Shown here: positions 1-9,500 of the stretch, piece after piece
Layout of the letters: each line of letters starts with the position of its first letter
How positions within the stretch are numbered: the stretch's first letter is position 1
Assembly (NCBI GenBank): GCA_950097015.1
Contig: CATNEN010000001.1
Span: forward strand, 18,914,501 to 18,978,500
From: Macrostomum hystrix
Lineage: Eukaryota > Platyhelminthes > Macrostomidae
Length of the DNA stretch: 64,000 nt
Direction: 5' to 3'
Notes under the pieces: generated by a model
What the model was told of the DNA's origin: nothing
What the model saw: the letters and a program-made list of their open reading frames with translations, nothing else
The model's database searches: none
Translations under genes and position numbers: made by a program

Positions 1-308
1 ATAATTACGCCTCCAACACAAACATTTGCTTGCTAGCTCGCTGTTTCAAAATTAAGAAGCCTTTAATGAGATGAGAATTCGTCTCTCTCTGTTTCATCCA
101 GTGAATCAAAGCAGACTGCAGACAAATACAAAACTTAGCCTCAGTGTTGCTGGCAACCATTGTCAAGACAGATGGCACTTAGTAATCGTTGAGTTCGGTA
201 GAACTTGATGCCATTTTTAGCAACACTGGCCTGCGGCTATTCTACAATGACCCTTCTCACACCCCACGCAACGATTAGTAAGCAGAAAATAGTGAGTCAT
301 TCGAAGTA

Positions 309-500
<192 letters not shown>

Positions 501-518
501 CTCGTATCTACCCACAAT

Positions 519-1473
519 TTTTTGAGAATCGCCCACACTTTCAGAGAATCGACCACATTTTCAAAGAATCGACCACACTTTCAGAGAATCGACCACATTT
601 TCACAGAATCGACCACATTTTCACAGAATCGCCAACATTTTCAGAGAATCGACCACACTTTCAGAGAATCGACCACATTTTCAGAGAATTGACCACACTT
701 CCAGAGATTCGACCACACTTTCAGAGAATCGACCACATTTTCAGAGAATCGACCACACTTTCAGAGATTCGACCACACTTTTAGAGAATCGACCACATTT
801 TCAGAGAATCGACCACACTTTCAGAGAATCGACCACATTTTCACAGAATCGACCACATTTTCACAGAATCGACCACATTTTCACAGAATCGACCACATTT
901 TCAGAGAATCGACCACACTTTCAGAGAATCGACCACATTTTCAGAGAATCGACCACACTTCCAGAGATTCGACCACACTTTCAGAGAATCGACCACATTT
1001 TCAGAGAATCGACCACATTTTCAGAGAATTGACCACACTTCCAGAGATTCGACCACACTTTTAGAGAATCGACCACATTTTCAGAGAATCGACCACACTT
1101 TCAGAGAATCGACCACATTTTCACAGAATCGACCACATTTTCACAGAATCGCCAACATTTTCAGAGAATCGACCACACTTTCAGAGAATCGACCACACTT
1201 TCAGAGAATCGACCACACTTTCAGAGAATCGACCACGCTTTCAGAGAATCGACCACATTTTCACAGAATCGACCACACTTTCAGAGAATCGACCACACTT
1301 TCAGAGAATCGACCACACCTTCAGAGAATCGACCACACTTTCAGAGAATTGACCACATTTTCACAGAATCGACCACACTTTCAGAGAATCGACCACACTT
1401 TCAGAGAATCGACCACACTTTCAGAGAATCGACCACGCTTTCAGAGAATCGACCACACTTTCAGAGAATCGAC
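519..1473. repeat. 20-bp minisatellite array
   Basis: About 48 head-to-tail copies of a 20-bp unit of the form AGAGAATCGACCACACTTTC. Copies alternate between an ACTT and an ATTT form and between CAGAGAA and CACAGAA, and blocks of variants recur, which points to unequal exchange. It ends about 400 bp beyond the 3' end of the minus-strand ankyrin/Mab-21 gene. Confidence 0.95.
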
Positions 1474-1887
1474 AATCAGAATCATAAAAATTCCTAAAAG
1501 TCTTAAATATGAATTTGCATGCAGCCAAGTAACTCAAGGTTTCTCAACAATCTAATAAAAAATATACTGATTGGGTGTATGAGCAACGTGCGTACTGTTT
1601 CGCTTATCCAACTACTGTTTATTTCTTAGCATAGTAGTACTGTGCGTATATTAATAAATATTTACACAGATAATTAGAGAGCTAATAAAACGGTTCCAAT
1701 GCTTCATAATTGATGCGTTAATGGCTGTTGTCAAGTTGTTCTCATTCTCGAAGTGTCAAGGATAAATTATTCACACTCTTGGCTCTTAATAACTTTATGC
1801 AGCCGGCGCTCCGTCTCTGCCATACTTTCTCGGACCAAAATTTTCTGAAAATTTGTTATAAAGTTCAATAAGACGAGAAATTATGGT
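1474..1887. other. 3' flank / probable 3' UTR of the minus-strand gene
   Basis: AT-rich non-coding stretch between the minisatellite and the stop codon of the ankyrin/Mab-21 gene. Read on the minus strand it contains AATAAA at 1622-1617, about 265 bases after the stop, the most likely poly(A) signal. No other gene is seen. Confidence 0.5.
1617..1622 (-). terminator. Candidate poly(A) signal for the ankyrin/Mab-21 gene
   Basis: AATAAA on the minus strand about 265 bases after the stop codon. It is the only canonical hexamer I found in that flank. Confidence 0.4.
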
Positions 1888-4800
1888 CTATTTCCCCCGT
1901 ATAACTACCATGTCATATTTCTTCGTCCATTTCTGACTTACGTCGTTTCTCATTAAAGTCGTCACCATGGAAACAGTCTCTGGGTAGTTGCAGATGACAT
2001 TGCGATGTTTGTGAATAATCCGTACCAGCAGATTCTTGTCTTGACAGAACTGCAGCGTCGTCAGCAGATCCTGTACATCGGCGTTATCTCGCTCGTGCAG
2101 TCCCTGAAACCAATCTCTGGCTGTGGCTTCGCTGGCCAACCGCAAGTGAAATCTCAGACACATTGCAAGAGCTCGAAAGTTAATGTAGTACCATTCATCA
2201 TAGCCAATGACGATAGGAAAGTGACAGCTGATACAGTCGGGTAGAAAAGCATCAAAGCTTGGACGTTTGTTGAATCGAAAGCAGAATTTCCACGCGCTGT
2301 CTGATTGCTGAAGGTGTTGCCAAACTTCTGCTCTTGACAACAGCGAAGCTGGAACGCCTTCTGCTGTGTCATCGTGATCCTCCATGCTGAGCCTTGTCAG
2401 CGCCTCCACGGCTGCAGAAGCGCTGCTTAACTTCAGGCTGTAAAGTGCCATCAAGCATTGCCTGGCTGTGACAGCACAGCTTGGCAGCCTTTTTATCTTT
2501 TTCAAGCATTCTGGTGCGTCGGAAAGGATACCCATATCCGTCAGCTTTAGAAGTACGCTCTTCACAACATCGTAGATCTCGTGATAAGCCAGGTTTCCAA
2601 ATTGAGAAGAGACAGGTCGCTGCGTCAGGTTCGGAATGATCAGAAATGGGTGAAAGTGAAAGTCGTTGCCTCTCAGAGAACGCAGTGTCAATTTGAACTG
2701 CCCGAGAAGAGACGGTAGCCGGTCCATGGCCTCACTCACTAGTCTGGCCAATGCATCTTTGTTGGCGTGCCCCGATTTCAGATACAGCCACGCATCCTGC
2801 AAGAAGAAGTGCCGCATACACCGATCTGGATGCGAAGTGTCCCGAAGATAGTCAAGAAGCTTTCTGAGGCCCTCCCTGACTAGAGAGGCCAGTTGGCAAG
2901 GCTGCCAATTTTCGCTGGCTTTTTCGTCCAACAAAGAAAACACTAGAGTCTTGACGTGGTAGGTTTTTAGACCTTGAGGCAGTGGCGAGATGATCCTCTT
3001 TACGATGTACTTTAGTAGTACAAAGACTTGACCCTGTTCGCTGGTGAGGCTACGCATGAGCCTTCGTTCAAGGAAGTTGGTGCTCACCCGGAGCCTCTGA
3101 CCGGCTTGTCCAGGTGGCGCAGCTGCCACCAAATGGCAGGTCGAGCCAGCTAGTTCTCGGCGAAGCGATCGAAGCACCGAGCGTCGAATATGCGTCCGTC
3201 GATAATGCGTCTGAAGCAGAGCTATTCGCGGATACCGACAGCACGGGTAGGCCCACACTCGATCGCTGGCTGGCCTCAGAATTGAGCCCATCCACGCTTG
3301 CGCAGGATTCGATGCTGCGTTACAGTGAAGAGAGAGTGGCAGTGAACGTTTGAGTATTGGTTTCCTTTTTGAGGGACATTGGTTGCAGCTGCCTGGTTCT
3401 CTGCTAAAGGGAGACATTGGTTGCCTGCTCGGGGGACACTGGTTACCTGGTTGGGGATATTGTTTGCTTGCTTGGTACACTTTTATTGCTTGCTATGAGG
3501 AAGAATTGGTTTCGTGCTTTAGGGCATCGGTGCCGCATTTTTCTGCTAAAGGGGGCATTGGTTGCCTGCTAGGGACTTTGGCTGCTTGCTTGAGAAACAT
3601 AGGTGGCCTGCCGGGGAAGAATGATTGCCTTCTTGAGGCACTTCAGCTGCGTTTGCCTGATTCTGAGTTAAAGGAAGGATTAGCTAATTATGAGGGAATT
3701 GATTAGTTTAAACTGCCCTCGAGGGGGCTTGAATTGCTAGTCTCAACTCTATAAATAAAAATATAAGCTCACCTACTCCGGTGCAGACAACGTGGCCATT
3801 GCTGTAATCTACCATCTCCTCCAGTTGAGGCACATTTTTGCAACGGCATCGACCGCGAATATGAAACAAGCGATGTCGGACGAGCTCTGTGACATCAATG
3901 TCTGAGTCTAAATCTGTTTGACCGTTCAAGCTAGTGAGGCAGTTGCCCCAGCCTTCAGAGAAGCTGCCGACAATGTTTGTGATGTATTCGGCTGAGCGGT
4001 ATCGCAGTATGCTCTGAAGAATCTTAGAAATTGTCGCCTGAAGAGCTGCTCGTTCAGCTACGAAGCCAGCCTTAATCATGGACGCATTCAGCTGCATGCT
4101 GATTGTAGACTCACTGTGTGTAGTGGTTGTGATTAGCTAGTTTTTATGTGCATGAATCGCATTCAAAGACATTCGAATAGACAGACTTTACCTCGACAAT
4201 TCTCCCCAAGACTCAGGGTAGGCGAGACATCGACTTAATGCTTTAAGTGATTTGCATTCATCTAAAACACAATGAAAAATTTGGCCACGCATCAGAGACA
4301 CCACTTTGCATTGACCAAACCATCCAGCAACTTCTACCGCGTTAGCACCTCCAACATCAACCGCGTGCGGGTCGCAGCCCTCTGTTAGCAACCATTTGAC
4401 AGTCCCTTCGTGGCCCATCGAAGCGGCCCAGTGCAGTGGCGTCGCTCCGGTTTGGTCTCTCGGATTCAACTCAGCTCCGGCAGCAACCAAAGTAGCTGCG
4501 GCTCTTGAGTGGCCGTGCTGAGCGGCCAAATGGAGCGGCGTCCGACCCCAAAGATCTGGCAGGTTGGGATCAGCAGACGCGAGTGACGTGAGGTGGATCA
4601 GCACCTTCTCATGCCCGAATCTGGCAGCCACGTGAGCCGGAGTCCAGGCGTTGTCTTGTCGACACAAGCAGCAGTCAGCTGTGCCAACAAGACATTGTAC
4701 AGCGTCAGCGTTGCCGCACTCAGCGGCCACATAAACGGGTGTCATGCCATCCTTGTCTTGCAGGTTGGAATCCGCCTGCGCAGCAGCAAGCAGTCGAACT

Positions 4801-5063
4801 ACATCCGTGTGACCGTAGCGACAAGCCAGGTGCAAAGGAGTCCAACCACCAAACTTCTGACAGTCAAGCGTTGCCATAAATTCTATCAGTAGTTGAACCT
4901 CAGCTGAATGGCCTCTGCTAGAAGCTCGATGCAGTGCCGACCTGCAGCTATCTTGGTCCAGGCCGTCCACGTGCATTCCAGCAAGTAGAGCTCGCCTGAG
5001 CTCTTCTAGTCGACCATCGCGAGCTGCTTCGAGAAATTTTTTGAGTCTGTTTGCTTCTGACAT
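1888..5063 (-). CDS. Ankyrin-repeat / Mab-21 (cGAS-like) nucleotidyltransferase fusion
   Basis: Three exons join in frame: 5063-4192, 4113-3773 and 3314-1888 (879 aa, stop TAG). Donors are GAG|GTAAAG and GTAG|GTGAGC; acceptors ACACACAG and a pyrimidine-rich ACGCAG. Phases match at both joins (2, then 1). The start is the first ATG of the opening exon; an in-frame TTG at 5114 is not used as a start. Residues about 1-285 hold seven to eight ankyrin repeats (several TPLHLAA-type cores). Residues 290-404 carry the nucleotidyltransferase signature: Gly340-Ser341, then Asp362-Ile-Asp364. Exon 3 has the Mab-21 C-terminal half (helical core starting LRVSTNFLERRL, then LLKYIVKRI). Asp422 may be the third metal ligand, though it sits closer than in cGAS. 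Members of this family include cGAS and cGAS-like receptors that make cyclic dinucleotides on sensing nucleic acid; others, like Mab-21 itself, appear catalytically inactive. Enzyme activity is therefore inference. The alternative is two adjacent genes, but the matching phases argue against it. Confidence 0.8.
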
Positions 5064-5107
5064 TTGATTTCTAATACACTCGTACTTGTAGCAAAACTTG
5101 CGGCAAT

Positions 5108-5130
5108 CTAGCAATTAGTAGCTTAAAATA
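5108..5130 (-). promoter_or_regulatory. Acceptor-like site upstream of the ankyrin/Mab-21 start codon
   Basis: On the minus strand the run CTACTAATTGCTAG has a branch-point-like CTAAT followed closely by TAG, 44 bases before the ATG at 5063. It could be the 3' splice site of an upstream non-coding exon or a spliced-leader trans-splice site, which occurs in flatworms. There is no ATG in the intervening leader. Confidence 0.35.
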
Positions 5131-5493
5131 GTTGAAAGGCTCTGACGTATAATAGTAGGGCTATACTACTCAAATGAGTTGACAATTAAGAGCCAAGACT
5201 CCATAAGTATTTATACTGCTCCAGTTCATAGTATTTATTCACTGCTTATTACTGTATCCCTATTTTGTTAACATACTCGTACACTCGGAAAAATTTCTTT
5301 AAGAGAAAGGGTACAGTTAAGAGCGTTCTAAATTAGTCTCTGACGAGTGTTTATCTACAGGGAACAAACATTCGCAATCTGTTAACAGGCTCGCAGCTTA
5401 TGTGAGAAACAAGCATGCCAAAATGCACGAAGTTAGTATCTAGTACTACTATATGTTTCTATTAAGTAAAACCAATAGTATAAAGACCATTGC

Positions 5494-5868
5494 TAATTCC
5501 CACCCCTATAGAAACACCACGGGGGTATTTGAAATACCCGCTGCCTACTTCACGACAGCTTCCAAACCGAATGACCGATTTTCCTTAAAGTCCACCGTTC
5601 GTAGTGAATTTTTTCCTCTCTTCACGATGAACTATTTTTTAACGCCGTCAGACTTTAGCATCGTCGAGTTATTCAGCGATGATTCTTGTCACCCTGGTGA
5701 CAAGGAAGACTGACATTGTTCTGTATAATCCTCTATGGCAAATCCATATTACTTAAAAATGCTGAAATTCTGTGAGCACAAAAGTTATGCCTATATTGGT
5801 GGTTTTGCCACCAGGCACCCTGGCAAGAATCGTTGAATATCTCGACGATGCCATGGTCTTTCTACTGT
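5494..5868. mobile_element. Foldback / MITE-like dispersed repeat, copy A
   Basis: Contains an imperfect inverted repeat: 5658-5705 (GCATCGTCGAG...ATTCTTGTC) pairs with the reverse complement of 5801-5852. Its left part, around 5500-5640, matches the reverse complement of 50161-50290 (shared core GACCGATT preceded by CCAAACCGAAT). Its right arm matches 57507-57572. The three places are thus pieces of one dispersed palindromic family. I see no open frame resembling a transposase and could not define clean ends or a target duplication. Confidence 0.65.
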
Positions 5869-6427
5869 TAGTAGAAGAGCCAAAAGACGGGGGACTATCG
5901 CAGCTAATGTTCGTCCACAAGTAGATTCGATGGCACAAATGGACAGGTGTCTTCTTGAAGTAGACATGAATGTGCCTTATTGAATTAATGAGGACATGAA
6001 GAAGTCAGAACCAAGGCATGGAGAGAGAAGAAAAAGGACATAATAATGACTTGTAGAGATGCAGGGTAGTCAGGGAGACAGCAGGCTGGTAGCGACTTCA
6101 TTGTCCATTCTCCTACTAGCGCGATGCTTTTTGAAGTCTCTCTGATGCGTTGCTTTTGGAAGGCGAAGAAGCGCTCGTGGGATGACTGGAAGGGTGAGCT
6201 GAAGCTACACGAGTGAACAATGAAAGGTGATGAGTTGAGGAGGTTGGGCGGCACAGGATTCATGAAACAGAAAACGAGGGAAGCCGGAGAGAGAAAAGGC
6301 GAGGCAGAGGGATCGGGGAGGTTGGGCAAAGGAAGTTACTCCGGGGTGGACACAGTGGGAAGAGAGGGTATTGCCAGACGAGAACAGGGAATTTGGAAGG
6401 CCGCAATGCGAGTAAAAAAGTCTTGCC

Positions 6428-6441
6428 GTTGCCTTAGCAAC
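6428..6441 (+). promoter_or_regulatory. X-box (RFX transcription factor site)
   Basis: GTTGCCTTAGCAAC is a perfect match to the RFX X-box (GTNRCC, two-base spacer, RGYAAC) with symmetric half-sites. RFX factors bind such sites in the proximal promoters of ciliary genes across animals. It lies 6 bp before an ATG at 6447 and about 170 bp before the first clearly coding sequence of the Ser-Pro repeat gene. Confidence 0.6.
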
Positions 6442-6599
6442 CGAAAATGGGAGACACGACGGAGGAAGAGACTAAGGCAAGAAGCGTGAATTAAAAAGCA
6501 CTTGATGGAGCGGATCTAGATATTCGTCGATTCTGTTATCTGCCGATCCGGGCTCAGAAGTTGACTTTAATTTGAGATCACAGACTTCAGTTGAGTCAG

Positions 6600-9500
6600 A
6601 TCGCCAAATCTGGAGTCTGCAACATCGACCAGAAATGGCGGAAGCGGCGGCGGTAGCGGTGGCCGCGGTGGCGACGGCGGTCACAGTCTAGCTGACAGAA
6701 TCCTCGCCAAGCGCAAGTCGCAGGCAGCCGATGAGGCAGCTCTGGCCGCAGCTATCGCAGCGGAAGAGTCTCGCCAGGAAGCTGACGAAGCCGAATACGC
6801 GGACGACTTTGAAGACATTCAACTGACGGAGGAGGAGCCGAAGGAGGCCAACACAGCTCAGAAGCGACAGGGACGGCAGAAGCGTCGGGACGACGGGCCA
6901 TCTCTGCTGCTGCCGCCGCTTACCAAGAACGGTGGCATGTCACCTCGACAGGCTGCCATGGAAACACACAGGTAGGGATGGGATCCAAGTATGTCGAGGG
7001 ATTGAATCGCACCTTTAAGTAGGAAGCTTTGCTTTGTGTTTTGAAGAAGCCATCGTGTCTTTGCGTTAGACATAGTGTCTGAGGTGGACATCCTGTCCCT
7101 GAGGTGGACATCCTGTCCCTGAGGTGGACATCCTGTCTTCGAGGTGGACTTTGAATTAGAGAGTTTTCTGTGTTGAAGGTAGTTAAGACTGAGACAGGAT
7201 GACAACGTGAATTTTACTGCGAAATTTCCGGTTTCCAAGCAACCCATCAAGTGTCGCCCATTCCTGTGTTTTAGCCCCCAACTTTTAATATTCATATTCA
7301 AATCTTTTTATAGTTCGCAAACGGCAACTTTCAGGAACCAAATACCAACAATGCCCATAAACAAAAGCTTTTAATTTTTACGGAAAAGCTTCCCATGAAA
7401 TGAAAAATTCCCATTTTATTTAAACATTTTCAACCATGAAAACATTTCACGCTTCGACTACCGCGTGCGAAGCTTTGTTGAAAAGAATACAGCTCAACCG
7501 TGAGCACAGCTAGTAGTCATTCAAAGCGAGAGTTTTTTAGAGGGCTTTGCACGGATCGCGGCATCAAAAACCCACAGGCCAGATAGTCATAGGAAAATTG
7601 TATAGACAAGCCACGTCAAAATTTCATGGGAAAGGATCAGATGATAGAATGAGGATTTTTTAGTCTATTTGCCTAATGCCAAGTCACATGCGCCGGTTGC
7701 TACGGGTTACCGCATACAGATGGCAACGCGTACGAGTATGTCCATGCGTGTCATACACAGTGGTGAAGAGCTTCTTCATGCTAATCAGATGAAAGCAAAC
7801 AATAATATTCTCTGCATTTGCATCTATGCAAAATTGGCGCTATCATGGTCTAATTGCACAGTTTAAGTGACTATATGATCGTGCGAATATGGTTTTTATT
7901 AAAAAATAAAGTCTTTTCATACGAAAAACAGAGCGCTCTGTACCTGTTTTTGCACCTTTTGCACTCAGATCGCACAGGAGCAGGTCCAACCAGTCGCCGC
8001 ACACAAGTCAGCAGGGCCAGTTGAGACCGCATCAGCAGAGCCAGGATTATCAGTCGGATTTCGCGTTTCGTTCTCGACAGAAGCGCGACGAGATTCGAGC
8101 TGCCTATTCAGACGACGAGACCAGGCGATCCTTAGAGAAACAATGGGCTGAGGAAGACGCTAGGCTAGCCAGAAGAAGAGCCATTCGACTTAATCAGGTT
8201 TGCACATACTGGTAGCTTATGCACTTGTGTAGGAAGCGTTGATAACTGACAATGCGACGTTGAATAGGCCCTAGAAGGTCGTAACCAATATCCAATCATA
8301 GCCAATAATTATATTAATGACTGCAGGAAGGCCTCATGCAATGAAATACCATTTCGTGACCCTTGACAGACAGCTAGTGAGGAGGCAATTCTGCTCATTT
8401 AGCTGTAAACAGGCACACGCTTACACAGGGGTGTACATCTGCCCTGTTTTTTTCATCGTCAGGAAGTGTTACAATCTCACCATCTATCCCCGACTGCACC
8501 CAAAATAAATGTGGCCTCGTCGCAGAATCGAGATCAGGGACCTTGGTGCGGGGAGACAAACACGTTAACCGCTACGCCACTCACCCCCTCCTACGCCACT
8601 CACCGTAGTGCTTCAGAACCTGGTGTACTTTTAAAATTCACAAACTAGCCACTTTTTTTACATTTTCATGTTAGGTGCTTTGCGTATTTTTATCTTATGA
8701 AATCGTTTAATTTGTAATTTATTTAATGTTCTAAACGGTATATAAAATCATCAACATCAAGAGTACCCAACTTACTGCAGATAGTGCTAATAGTAGTATT
8801 ATACGGATTCTGATCTATTTTAGTTTCAATTATGACCTTCAAGCATCCCTTGACGAAAAATTCGATCCGCTGGGCTGTTGACTCTAGGCTCGTGCTGCCG
8901 AAGTCAGCGAGGACAGCAAGCGTCGATTTGAAGAGGCCGAAGCCGCCTATAAACCGGCCGGTGGCGGCTCTGGCGAAGACTCATTCCGTCGAGAGCGCGA
9001 GCTGAAGATGGAGCGCTGCCTTCGACGACTGGAAGCCGAGCTGGAGTTCGCCAGGCGGGCCGAGGCCGACCGCCAGGCGGCTGAAGCCGAGCGCCGGCGT
9101 CGGAGAGACGCTGATCTCGCTGATATTCAGCGGAGACATGCGGCCAATTTGCGGCGTATCGAGATGCTCAAGCGACCGCCTAGACTGCTGAGGAAGCCGA
9201 GGAAGCAGCAGCGAGGAGGTTCTACTTTGGCCTCAGAATCTGATGGTGAGGAAGAAGGATATCTGAAGCTCGTATCCGCTGATTCTAATGCCTAATTTTC
9301 TTGAACATTTCTTTCAGGAACTTCAACAAGTACTTCGGACAGCGGACCGTCACAGCCGCAATTGTTGCAGACAAAGAAGACCAATCAGCAGCAGAAGCAG
9401 CCACAGTCACAGTCACAACAAGAACAACAGCAACAGCGGCAACAAAAGCATCAGAAGCAGCAGCAGCAGCAGCAGCAGCAGCAGTTTCAGCCAAAAGTCA

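Larger units (their letters stand above)
5064..6427. other. Intergenic spacer between divergent genes
   Basis: About 1.36 kb separating the minus-strand ankyrin/Mab-21 gene from the plus-strand Ser-Pro repeat gene. It holds the foldback element at 5494-5868 and, at its right edge, the X-box. Short open frames at 5453-5713, 5985-6329 and 6220-6489 have no recognisable similarity and no codon signal, and I do not call them genes. Confidence 0.6.

Noticed and set aside
519-1473. Possible CRISPR array
   Set aside because: Repeats are directly head-to-tail with no unique spacers, in a eukaryotic genome; the same holds for all other arrays in the window.
6220-6489. 89-codon Arg/Lys/Gly-rich frame near the X-box
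   Set aside because: No domain and no splice link to the downstream gene in that frame; the ATG at 6447 in another frame is a better start candidate.
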